Part shown: one piece after another, positions 53,664-63,077 of the stretch
Layout of the letters: each line of letters opens with the position of its first letter
Position numbering within the stretch: the stretch's first letter is position 1
Origin: Jaminaea rosea
Taxonomy: Eukaryota > Basidiomycota > Exobasidiomycetes > Microstromatales
NCBI RefSeq assembly: GCF_003144245.1
Contig: NW_020289991.1
Span: forward strand, 390,518-454,517
Reading direction: 5' to 3'
DNA length: 64,000 nucleotides
Made by a program: the position numbers and the translations under genes
The notes under the pieces: model-generated
Databases searched by the model: none
The model's input: only the letters and a program-made list of their open reading frames with translations
Told to the model about the DNA's origin: nothing

Positions 53664-55258
53664 ATGACATACTACAGCGAAGAATTCCTCGCGGAGGCGG
53701 CAGAATACAGCATGACCGCCGAGGAGTACGCTCGTGAGCTCCAAATGATGGAGGAGACCGATCGAGCTTGGGATGAGGAGGAGCGGGAAGAGTGGGAGGA
53801 AAATGCTCGCCTCATCGCCCTCGACAATGGCGAGGAAGAGAGCGAGGAGAGCGAGGAGGAGGCGCAGCAGGCGTCGTTGCAGCACGTGTGGCTGCACGAG
53901 GGTGGCGAGTGGACGGAGGTGGTGAGCATATTCGTAACAAGGTCAAAGTCTACGTGGTACTCATCCCCCTCGTCACCTTGACGCTGGCAGGAGAGGGAGA
54001 ATTTTGTCCGAGCGGCAGAGGTTGCCACAAGGTCCTCTCCTTGCGCGGTCGCATCTCTGCTGGTCATCAGTGGTACGTATTCAACTGCTGTGCACAGGAC
54101 GCCAAACTTCTGACGCCGCACCCCACTTCGCCCCTTGTGCACGCCAGACGAAGCAGGATGGGACGCCTTCGAGCCAACGACGTCGCAAGTCGTTGAGCAG
54201 GGCGGCAGCCGGGGCCGAGAGGAGGGGCAGGAGGGGCAGGGCGGCGGCAACGACCGCAGCAGCGACATCGTCGGGCGTGGTCGGGGGGGCAGCATCGCCG
54301 AGCTCCCGTCGTCTCCACGTCGTAGCCCAGCTACGCCGCTGTTCAGCAGCGAGGTGGAGCTCGACGTGACGTTGGTGCCTCTCCAGACGCCGTGGAGGTT
54401 GGAGGTGGAGGGTTGGAACAGGCAGGCGAGTGAGCCCGCTTCGGAGAGCGAGGCACCCTCGGGAGGTGGGCCGGGCCAATGGCGCTGGGTAAGGCAGTTT
54501 TGCTATTCATTACATGGATGCACACCGGTGCCGATTGGGACGTAGAGGTGAGCATGTCACCCATGAGCCGCAACTGCTGTACGCCCAACTGATCTTTCTC
54601 CCCTCGCAGGAGAGCTACAACTTCGTTGAGGCCGCCAAGGCCATCACAAGGATCAGCTCGACGACGGTTGCTTCTCTCATCGTCCGCATGGGCTCGTTAG
54701 GTCCAGATCAATGCCACAGCAAGGCAAAATTGTGACCACGGTTCGCGGCCGCTCCCCACACCAGATGAAGCAGGCTTGAACGCATTCGTCTCAACGTCGC
54801 CCGAGTTTATCGAAGGACACAGCAGCAGCAGCAGCTCCGGCGGCATCAACGAGGACGTCGACTCCGACAGCATCAACGACGACGTCAACCCCGGCGCAAT
54901 CAATGACGACGGCAGCGACACCAACAGCCTCGTCCATTTCCAAGGCGGCAGCCCGGCGGAGCTCCCCTCTTCTCCTCGCCGCAGCCCAGCCACGCCAATG
55001 TTCAGCAGCGAAATCGAGCTGGACATCACGCTGCTGCCAATGCAGGCGCCATGGAGGCTAGAGAGCAGTAGCACGAAGAGCGAGGAGAGCGAGGAGAGCG
55101 AGGGTTCTGCGAGGAGCCAGGACGGGTTGGGCGGGGCAATGAGTGTTGGCGAGCAAGGGCGGTGGCATTGGGTCAAGGAATCTCGCCTGCGCCTGCGCCG
55201 AAGAAGCCAGACTCTCTCATACCGGGCTGTAGTACGAATGGATTGGTGGCATCATTGA
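53664..55258 (+). CDS. Unrecognised five-exon protein made of two tandem exon-pair modules
   Basis: Exons 53664-53921, 53991-54072, 54148-54488, 54610-54691 and 54765-55258 give 418 residues in one frame. Exon 1 is acidic (Glu-rich). Then the pair (82-nt exon, long exon) occurs twice. Short exons: ERENFVRAAEVATRSSPCAV-ASLLVISG and ESYNFVEAAKAITRISSTTV-ASLIVRMG. Long exons start DEAG and share GGS.AELPSSPRRSPATP.FSSE.ELD.TL.P.Q.PWRLE, ending in a Trp just before the next donor. The second short exon ends at G|GCTCGT where the first has G|GTACGT, so this intron would be GC-AG; using GT at 54701 instead also keeps frame. ATG 53664 directly follows TTGCAG, so exon 1 may instead be internal and the true start further upstream. 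Function unknown. Confidence 0.6.
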
Positions 55259-55508
55259 CGTGCCCGAGAGTGATTGTACAGTACTTTGATGATTGACATC
55301 TGAAGATGGTATGTGGCAGCCCGTCCGTATCCTTGACTCGGGTGCGAGCTGGAGTCACTACGGCGTCCCGAGCCGACTCACCTTCGCGACACAGATTTGC
55401 ACGTACGAAGCTGAGGACATGCTTGAAAATACAACACGCTCGACAGTCGAAGCGAAGCAGGGGCAGAGACAGCTTTTTCTGCAGAATGTGGCTATATTGC
55501 AAGACTAC

Positions 55509-56627
55509 TTAGATTTGTTTGCTGCCTCGATGACTGGGTACAGGCGAAAAGAGGGGATTCTCGACCGATGCCGCAGGGCTGCTTGGAGAGGAGATGGGAC
55601 TGCGCTGATCGTCAAGGCGAGTTTCTGGGGAGATGCTGCTGCGCTTCGAAGCCTTTGATTCTCTCACGGCAACGCGCGAGGGACGCTCAGATGGCGGTGA
55701 GATGCGCTTACTAGATGCTGCTGTTCGCTGGGAGCGCGCTGCAGTGGCTAGCTCTGGCGGTGATCCTGGTTCCTTCGGTCTCCTCGCGGGAGCTAGCAAC
55801 GTTGTGGCGTTCGGATACGAGGCGTTGCTCAGCGCGGCGCTCGGAGGGGTCCCTTTCTTTTCCTCAAAAGAAAGATTTGAGTCTATGTCTCTTTGCGGGG
55901 TGAAAGTTGGGCGAACGTCCCATTTTGCGCCTCTGTCCGAAGTTGTATCCAGCTTTGAGACTGAGGAAGCCAGGTCGGACGTTTGATCAAAGTCTGACGC
56001 CTCTCTCTTGTGGCGATTTCGTCGACGAAGCAGCAGTATGATGACTACAAGCAAAGCCAGACCAGCCAGGCAGCCGATGACGCCACCAGCGATAGCAGCC
56101 GGTGCGACTTTGGTGCTTTTGGTCCGAACATGCGGGTATGGGCTTGGTGTAAGAGTGGGAAAGACTGGAGAGGGTGAAAGAGACGAAGAAGTTGAGAAAG
56201 CTGAATGAGTCGAAGTCGCTGGTACGCTGCTCGTTGGAGACGGCGTAAAAGCAGAGATTGGAGCAGAGGTGCCTACGTAGACCAAGTTGTCGCACGACAA
56301 GGCTGGAGCGTCGGAGCAGGAGCCGGTGATAGACACAGTGCCATAGAAGAGCTCGTAGTTGTCTAAGCCCACGCGATATGTCAGGGTCGACGCTGACGAG
56401 GCGCCGCTTTGAGGACACGGATATAGTCGGTAAGAGCCTCCGCCAGGGATATTGCCACTGGACGACAGGCGGTAGAATGACTTGAGGCCGCCGTTGTTCG
56501 AGAGCTGCACACTGAGATAGTCTGCCCTGTTGTAGGCTTCTTGACTGACATCTACGACCAGCTCAAGGCCGTAGCAATCATTGATGAAACTGACGGAGGT
56601 CGTGTTGACAAGATAGATGTCGTCCAT
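55509..56627 (-). CDS. Single-pass membrane protein with extracellular domain and Ser-rich tail
   Basis: Single exon, 372 residues, ATG 56627 (MDDIYLVNTTSVSF). A likely ectodomain of about 130 residues with several Cys (FINDCYGLELVVDVS, LYPCPQSG, SITGSCSDAPALSCDNL) is followed by a Ser/Thr/Pro-rich stalk, one membrane helix (AAIAGGVIGCLAGLALLVVIILLL, about residues 177-201) with a stop-transfer RRRNRHKR, and a Ser/Pro/Lys-rich cytosolic tail. This layout is like fungal Mid2/Wsc-type surface proteins and the many uncharacterised basidiomycete Ser/Thr-rich receptors. There is no N-terminal signal peptide in this frame, so either a short upstream exon carries it or the helix acts as signal anchor. 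On its strand a TATA-like element (CATAAATA) lies about 60 bases upstream of the ATG (56680-56690). Confidence 0.75.
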   Translation of the reverse strand: MDDIYLVNTTSVSFINDCYGLELVVDVSQEAYNRADYLSVQLSNNGGLKSFYRLSSSGNIPGGGSYRLYPCPQSGASSASTLTYRVGLDNYELFYGTVSITGSCSDAPALSCDNLVYVGTSAPISAFTPSPTSSVPATSTHSAFSTSSSLSPSPVFPTLTPSPYPHVRTKSTKVAPAAIAGGVIGCLAGLALLVVIILLLRRRNRHKREASDFDQTSDLASSVSKLDTTSDRGAKWDVRPTFTPQRDIDSNLSFEEKKGTPPSAALSNASYPNATTLLAPARRPKEPGSPPELATAARSQRTAASSKRISPPSERPSRVAVRESKASKRSSISPETRLDDQRSPISSPSSPAASVENPLFSPVPSHRGSKQI

Positions 56628-57036
56628 GCTGGCAGGAGAAAGTGAATCACCATTGATGATGAGCGCGTGTGAGACTTGGGTATTTATGTCGAGCCGCGCA
56701 TGCAGCTACTGTATGCCGGCATGCTCTCAGGGCGCGGGATTCTGAAGTCTAGAACGGTGAGACGACGAGGCGGCGAGACGATGCCACACTCCCGCTTTCT
56801 CGAGCTTCTCTGAGTGGCTTGATGAGAGACCAACTCCGATGCATTCGTGCGCAGAGGGCAATTCCATCCCGTCAAGAATAAAGTGCCGCCTTGGACCGCT
56901 CTGGATCTCACTTTCAACTCAGATCAATGCGTTGGGGGGACGGCGTGGGAGAGGCGGCGTGGGAGGCAAATCACGAGAGCAAGAGAAATTGAGATACGGT
57001 AGCTACTGTAGTTGAGCAACTGACAAAGATTGTGGA
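56628..57036. other. Intergenic region
   Basis: About 400 bases between the 3' end of the Hsp70-like gene and the start of the membrane-protein gene. It contains the TATA-like element of the latter (56680-56690, minus strand). No other gene is seen. Confidence 0.5.
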
Positions 57037-59144
57037 TCAGGTCTGCGAAGCAATGACGGTGGCCGCGGGACCGCGGAAGGTCTGTCCTCCATGCTGAAAG
57101 ATTGTCTGAGCCTGAAGCTCGGTGCCAGTCAGCCGCATGGCTAATTTGAAGGACACCTCGAGGAAAGGCCGACCTTTTGCTGTTTGGCGAACGGGAATAA
57201 TTGATCGAAAGGGCTCCATATTTGCCCGGAAAGAGCAAACATTTTTGCTGAAATACAGATGTGCCGCACCGATTGGGAAGGTCAGCAATTGGCAGACAGA
57301 AGTATGTCGTTCGAGGGTGAGACTTACAAACCAGGTTCGTCGATAAACTCTCCCACCGGTGCTCCTTCTTCGCGTCGATAGACCCAGAGCTTGATCTCGC
57401 GTTCGAGAGTCTCATCAGGCGTAAAGGTCATACTGTAGCTCTCGATGAATTCTTGATCGGTTGCGCCTTTAGAACCCATCGAAAGTATCGTACTGAATGA
57501 ACCAGGCAGTTTGTGTCGTCCGTCGATTGACTTGTACACGAGCGCTTTGCGTGCAGCATGAGAGGCCTCATGGCGGCGATACAGCTTTGCACACTGGATT
57601 CCGTAGTCGACCTTGGCAATGCGAGAGGTCACCAAGCCATCGAGATACCATGCAATGGCTCCATTGGCGACCGCCTTGGCACTGGAGATGGCGTGCAGTG
57701 GTCAGATGTCGCGCTTCAACCCTGTTCATGTACTTTCTTTTGTTACTCACGTCGCTTCGTCAGGCTTGTACAGCTTGACTCGGTCGCCAAGTCGTGCCTG
57801 CAATTCCTCGCGGAAGTAGACGCTCTCCGAGAAGCCGCCCACCATTGCGACGAGAGTATGTGACGTCTCGGTTGTGATGCGCTCTTCAATGGCCTCTTGT
57901 GTGTCGCTCAAGCTCACTTCAAACAAATCTGCGACGTCGGTGCCGCTGAGCACTAGCTTCCCGCGCCGGATTGCCTTGTCGGGCAAGCTCTCGCTGGCGC
58001 TACCGATGGTTAGATACTGCTGATCTGCTGCGCTAACGAAAGCCTCCTTGATTGTTTCAGAGAAGCGAGTCTCAAGGGCTGCAAGGTCATCAGCGTTGTC
58101 CCAGCGTGTGCCCTTTAGACGCTTGGTCAAGAGCTCGCGAGCGCGGCAGTCAACGGTGGTGGAGCCAGCGATGAGACACGTGCTGGCAAAGGTCTCCTCA
58201 AGCACGATGCGCGGCGCGGTTTTGCAAACACGATACGACGAAATATCGACGGTGCCGCCTCCTGCATCGCACACGATCAGATCCTGGCCGGCCTTGATGC
58301 ACCACTTGCGTGAGCCCGCAGAGCGAGCGCAAAAGTTGACAGAGGCCTCCGCCTCGCTGTCGAAGGAACGCGGAGGTCAGCACCGATGGATTGCTCATGG
58401 CCACGATGCAGATGACAACGAACCTTACGAAGCTGATAGCGTGAGATCGGCTTGCTGGGACCAGGCCGTTGGTGACGCACGCTCGCCGCAGCGCATGCTG
58501 CTGCTCAATCTCCCACCTGGCAATACAATGAAGGGAATCAGGCGTCAGCCAGTGTTATTCACTTGGCACTTTTTCGGTCGCACTTACCCATTTGGGATTG
58601 TCAGTACATATTCTGCAGAGGGTGCGAGGTTTGCCAGCATGTCGAGGCCGTTTGAGTCACGGGAGCGAATGTAGGCGCCGACGCAAGTGACCATATACTT
58701 GAGGAAGTCAGAGCAGATTTGCTCCGCATCCAGACCGAAGGGAAGCTCTTGATAGCGATCGACGTCCTCGTGCTTGGCGTCGCCCTGCAGGTCTTGAAGA
58801 TCAAGTCGCACGTCCAAGTGATCGGGCTTGAGATGGACTTTCCACCATTTCGCCAGCTGTCCTCCCTCCTCGAGCAGCTGCTCGGCCGGTCCCCCCGCGA
58901 CTGCTTCGGCTCCAAAGAGCCGCGCTGTTCCATTCTTGTCATAAAGGATCACGGATGGAACCTTGCTGTTGGCGGACGATTGCCCGGGGTACGCTTTGAT
59001 GTCTTCCACCGTCGGCCTCACTCCAGGCTGTAAGATCACATAGGAAGCGCCAGAAAATGTGGTGCCCAAATCGATGGCGATCACGAGCTTAGGTTTGCCG
59101 ACGTAAGGTGCCCAGTCGGCCCTTGAAGAGCTTTTGGACGACAT
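57037..59144 (-). CDS. Hsp70-like ATPase, HSPA12 type
   Basis: Five exons: 59144-58588, 58516-58424, 58356-57751, 57681-57328 and 57247-57037; all junctions keep frame (all introns phase 2), 606 residues. Nucleotide-binding motifs: phosphate 1 loop VIAIDLGTTFSGASYV near the N terminus, the join FVSEAEASV across exons 2/3, the phosphate 2 motif VCDAGGGTVDISSY and the adenosine motif LVAMVGGFSES. The C terminus ends QTFRGPAATVI. This is the HSPA12A/B-like branch of the actin/Hsp70 superfamily, which lacks the canonical Hsp70 substrate-binding domain and is expanded in basidiomycetes, where it is often used in fungal non-self recognition or stress. Function inferred only as an ATPase. The second intron uses a weaker donor, GTTCGT, which is the only one restoring the conserved FVSEAEAS. 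Confidence 0.9.
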
Positions 59145-59538
59145 CTAGGGGATAGTGATTGATCGTAGCGCGAGGGAGTTGTGCGAAAAGGATAAAAAGT
59201 TGTTCGAAGATGCTGATCTTTCATATCAGGCTTTTGACTAAGTGATGTTGCCAGGCAACATGGAATACCCAACCTGATCGTGTGAACAAGTCGGGTCGAA
59301 TCGAGGCAATTTTGAGCTTCCGACGTCGTCTGACCGACCTCGGCCTTGGGTCCACGGGGTTTCAATGGTCCCGCCCGTTCCCGTCGCCTTGCCTTCCCGC
59401 CCAAAGTGTGAGGCGCAGACAGTCTCTGTGCTCATCTAGAGCACGAAATCCTGTGCGATAACTTTGACAAGTCGAGCATACAAATAAGGAGCTGGGGGTT
59501 GATCCATTGCAATCGTACCATCAGCTGCCACATCGAAC
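59145..59538. promoter_or_regulatory. Divergent promoter region
   Basis: Between the Hsp70-like gene (minus) and the polyQ gene (plus). A TATA-like ACAAATAA sits at 59479-59486, about 55 bases upstream of the plus-strand start. Short AT-rich pieces (around 59190-59205) could serve the minus-strand gene. No clear heat-shock element was seen. Confidence 0.45.
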
Positions 59539-60414
59539 ATGTCACACCCACTCTTCACGTTGCCTGCCAATGCCTATGGCTGGGCACCAGCACCGCAAAC
59601 TATCGACACCAAGTCCGGACTCCCACCCCTGCCCGTGCCTACTACGCCTCTCTCCCCTGCTCCAACCTATGAACAAACTGTCAATCCGATCGGCTCCTCG
59701 CAGCAGCAAACTGTCCTGGCACAGCTCACGCCAGCTCAGCAGACGGCTGTCGCAGCGCTGCTCCTACAGCAGCAGCACCTGTCAGCCTCAGCTGCAGGCG
59801 CTGAGCAGCAGCGGGCGTCCCTAAATCATCATCATCATCAGCAGCAGCAGCAGATCATCCAACAGCAGCAGGCTCTTCAGCAACAGGCCCTTCAACAGCA
59901 AGCTCTGCAGCAGCAAGCCGCTGCCGCCACCGCGACTAGATGTGCTCAACCTCTTCCAGCCCTTGATGATGGTTTATATACCGTAGAGGCGATCGTAGTG
60001 AGCATTCTCGCGCGCCAAAAGTTTGTTGACATGTGTCGCTGAACCCGCTCACCTGTGCCGCAGGCGTCCTATTCTCGGTGCATGACGTGCGACATCTCCT
60101 CGGACATGCCTTCTCCGTGCCCTAAAGCCCTGTCCGATGCCGGCCTGCATCCCGCCACCTGGGCCCGAGTCATCACACAGACGAGACAGATGAAGAGTAA
60201 GAGCGACACCAACAAAGTCCTCTTGCACGTCTTCGGTGGATTGGCATTTGGTCTCCTTTTCAACGTCATGGTTGCAAAGCACTGGGTCGGCAACAAGCCA
60301 TTGAGGCGTCAGCTTGCCACCTTCCATGAGCGGGAGAATGCTACGTTGGGCGCTGCGGGAACACCTGTGCGATTCGTGTGGTCAGGTGGCACATTGAAGG
60401 CCTACTTCAAGTAG
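59539..60414 (+). CDS. PolyQ protein with small C-terminal hydrophobic domain, function unknown
   Basis: Two exons, 59539-59997 and 60064-60414, joined in phase 0 (GTGAGC...CCGCAG, 66 nt); 269 residues. Pro/Thr/Ser-rich N terminus, then Gln-rich tracts with a HHHH run and an imperfect (QQQAL) repeat, then after the splice a Cys-bearing segment (ASYSRCMTCDI), a predicted helix with KVLLHVFGGLAFGLLFNVMV and a basic end. It has no domain I recognise. The Gln/His-rich stretch is typical of fungal transcription or RNA-binding regulators, but the hydrophobic helix argues for a membrane or packing role, so I leave it unassigned. Confidence 0.7.
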
Positions 60415-60517
60415 GGTTTGGATTCAGCTTCGTCGCGTCTTGAGTCTGTTTGCGTACAGTACTTGTGTAAAGTATCCTCTGGTACCGAGATGATTCTCAT
60501 TCGCTTGCTCTGATACA

Positions 60518-61435
60518 CTACTGTGCATCGCCTCGGTCGGCCACGTTGGCTTGCCGCTCGTAGTGTGCCAACACTGGTCCCGCGGCTGCTGATGTCATTC
60601 GCTGCTCGAAGGCGAGCATGGCCCTTGCTGGAAGTTGTTCGAGTCTCAAGACCCTCTCCAAGGTTGGCTGCCCAGCCGCTAGCTGGATGAGCCGCACCAC
60701 AATAGCATAACTGCGTTGTTCAGCAGCCCGCAGCCGCTGTTTGTGCAGGCGCTGCTGCTCGCGGCGGCGCGCAAGCTTGTTCGATGTGGCGGTACCAGAA
60801 AGGCCGTGATCCTGGCGGAAAGCCAGGACAGAGTTGCTCTCAGCGCGTCGCAGAGGCCGCAGCCCCTCGCCTTCGCCCGAGACAGTGGCTTGCACTGCTT
60901 CGTGAAGAGCGCTTGTGGACACGGCAGCTATCGGAAAGGCTTCGAAAACTCTTTCGAGAAGCTTGCGCACGACAGAACGCTGCTCGCGTACGCGGTCCTG
61001 ATAGAGCCGAACCTTGGGCGGCGTAGAGCCCACAACCCTCGCTGCATCCCCCGAGATATTTGTCTCTGTCTCCCCGTTAACATGAGGCTGAGCGACTGGG
61101 CTCCCGTCAGAAGCCAACGTGCCGAGTAGCCATTCTACAGCGCTCGTGCCGTCATGCGTACAATTCCCGTCATTTTCGAGGGAGACAGGCTCGCGGGGCC
61201 AGGAACGATCCTGAGGCGCCACAGGTAGTGATGGGGCGATGATGGTATCACGCGCCGGCGAGGGGTAAGACGAGCCGTTTGCGGTCCGAGCGTCCAATGC
61301 TGGCAAGCTCGACCAGAGACTGCTCCGGTCAGACGTTGTCAGCCTGACGTCCCTCCTTGAGACGTTGATGTGGTCATCGCCCTGGAGGGCAATGGCAAAG
61401 CGGCGCTGATGTGAATGCGGATGCGTCGATGCCAT
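60518..61435 (-). CDS. Unrecognised protein with a basic region (bZIP-like?)
   Basis: Single exon, 305 residues, ATG 61435 (MASTHPHSHQRRF). Mostly Ser/Asp/Pro-rich, with a helix-rich C-terminal half. The stretch SNKLARRREQQRLHKQRLRA followed by EQRSYAIVVRLIQLA resembles the basic region of a bZIP-type factor and the start of a hydrophobic heptad, but the zipper is short and lacks a clear leucine ladder. An upstream segment (VREQRSVVRKLLERVFEAFP) is also basic and helical. Possibly a small DNA-binding protein. It is convergent with the polyQ gene, about 100 bases between stops. Confidence 0.6.
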   Translation of the reverse strand: MASTHPHSHQRRFAIALQGDDHINVSRRDVRLTTSDRSSLWSSLPALDARTANGSSYPSPARDTIIAPSLPVAPQDRSWPREPVSLENDGNCTHDGTSAVEWLLGTLASDGSPVAQPHVNGETETNISGDAARVVGSTPPKVRLYQDRVREQRSVVRKLLERVFEAFPIAAVSTSALHEAVQATVSGEGEGLRPLRRAESNSVLAFRQDHGLSGTATSNKLARRREQQRLHKQRLRAAEQRSYAIVVRLIQLAAGQPTLERVLRLEQLPARAMLAFEQRMTSAAAGPVLAHYERQANVADRGDAQ

Positions 61436-62357
61436 GCCGTCACAACCATTCTCGTGACGAGGGCGAGCGATCTTGTGTCCGACCTGGGAAGTCAGATGAT
61501 AAGACGCACGATCTCCGTAAAATCATTGCGCTGCCACTGGCGGACAGTATGAGTCAGGCAGCAAGGGAGCTTACCCTTTCACACGTGCTGCTCGAGTACA
61601 GAAAAGCGTGCTCGCGGCCAGCATGGATAGACTGTGAAAGTTGATGTGCTGCTCATGAGCACGCGCGTTTGTGAATTGGCCCGGGCGCAGATACAGCGAC
61701 GAATAAGCGAGATTGAGCAGTGGATCTCGCTTCTTGCATATCGCAGTGCCATCTCGACACTGATCTTTCCTTCCCGAACGAGGCGGATGTCCCCATTGCG
61801 GCCTTCCAAAAACCTGCAGCTGAGCCTGAAAAATACGCGGGGACGAGGAGAAGATGTGCCAGAAAGTGGGGAGGCCCTCGGGACAAAGCCAATGGGCTCA
61901 CGTCTCGACTCGTTGCTAAAGTGTGGCTTCTCTGAGGCGGATCTTGGTGAAAGCTTCAAAGCACTTGCCCCGCATCCCGGGATTTCTCGGTCCCGTGCGC
62001 CATCCAACCGCTTTGGCACAGCAGCGGGGCAAAAGAGTCTCCTGCCGCTTTAAATAGTGGCGCAACCTCCATCCCGTCCCGTGTGAAGCAAACGCAAGGC
62101 AAAATTGGCCGCCGGACAGCCGCGCGCTCAAGGTCGAGACCTCTGAGCGTCTTCGACCTTCCTCTAGCGGGACCAAGTCTACTCACATCTATAGCCACGC
62201 CAGGCCATCAGTCGCTTTAACGAGCGGGACTATCCAACTGCCTCATTCATCGCCGCTCCATTGTGCTCAACGATAGCTATGAAGACAGGTATAAGATTGC
62301 GCATTCGTCCTACGACCTGGAAACAATCGCCTCCGCCTTGCGATCTCACACGCTACC
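61436..62357. other. Intergenic region
   Basis: About 920 bases between two divergent genes. Overlapping frames of about 140 codons on both strands (61579-62053) lack ATG starts, introns or domains. A TTTAAATA box at 62049-62056 could serve the plus-strand gene, but it lies about 300 bases from its ATG. Nothing else supported. Confidence 0.45.
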
Positions 62358-63077
62358 ATGTCAGCCCTGCTCCTCCTCTTAGTGCGCGCACTGATCGGCT
62401 TCCTGGCCTGGCTCACCTTTCTCTTCTCCATCGCGAACATCGCATCATGGCACAAGTCTGTACACGATACTGCTTGGTGCGCAGAAGGCATCGCTCATGA
62501 GGAAGCGTGTAAGCTACCGTCCAAGTTTATAGCAGCCTACGCCATCGCTATAGTGGCCTCTACGGCTTTCTTGGCGGTTGGAGCCTTCAGTGTCATCGGG
62601 GCAATCCGATCTAAGGCAGTCGGCGCCCGTAGCAGGTGCATCACTCTAGCGGCAACGTCCATCGTCGTCTTCATCCTCTACATTGCCTTTCTTGCTCTCA
62701 TCTCTGCCAACGGCAAAAAATACGTTGTCTCTATGACGAGTTGGGAAGGGTATGACAATTACCTCGATTCGCCAGGCGGGTATGTATCATCGGAGGCACA
62801 TTATTGAGATGCGATAGCTGAGCACGAATGCTGCACGACTTCTTCTAGCGGGCTCGGTACCTCTCCCAACGACGAATGGTCAGGATCCATAATTGACAAC
62901 GGCGGCGTCGTTGCTCCTGGTATGGTCGCCGCAATCCTCGCTGGTGAGTCGCCATTCACAAATCATGTTGACGCAAGAGCTGACATAATTCGGACTGCAG
63001 CTGCTCATTCTGTGTGGGAAATTCGCCAAATGCGCCACAAAGAGGGCGAAAAGGCGCTGTCGACTGACATGGTCTAA
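62358..63077 (+). CDS. Four-helix membrane protein, function unknown
   Basis: Three exons, 62358-62779, 62849-62943 and 63001-63077, donors GTATGT and GTGAGT, phases 2 and 1; 197 residues. Four hydrophobic segments: LLLLLVRALIGFLAWLTFLF near the start, then FIAAYAIAIVASTAFLAVGAF, then ITLAATSIVVFILYIAFLAL, with loops carrying two Cys (AWCAEG...EEACK) between helices 1 and 2. The C terminus is hydrophilic (VWEIRQMRHKEGEK), presumably cytosolic. The size, helix count and the paired Cys in the first loop resemble tetraspan families such as SUR7/PalI or claudin-like proteins, but no signature motif is present, so no family is assigned. The exon 2 segment (GMVAAILA) depends on the last two splices. 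Confidence 0.7.

Noticed and set aside
44400-55300. Transposon or retroelement explanation for the duplications
   Set aside because: No transposase, reverse transcriptase, terminal repeats or target-site duplications were seen; only a finger resembling transposase DNA-binding domains.
61579-62053. Overlapping frames of about 140 codons on both strands
   Set aside because: No ATG, no intron, no recognisable motif.
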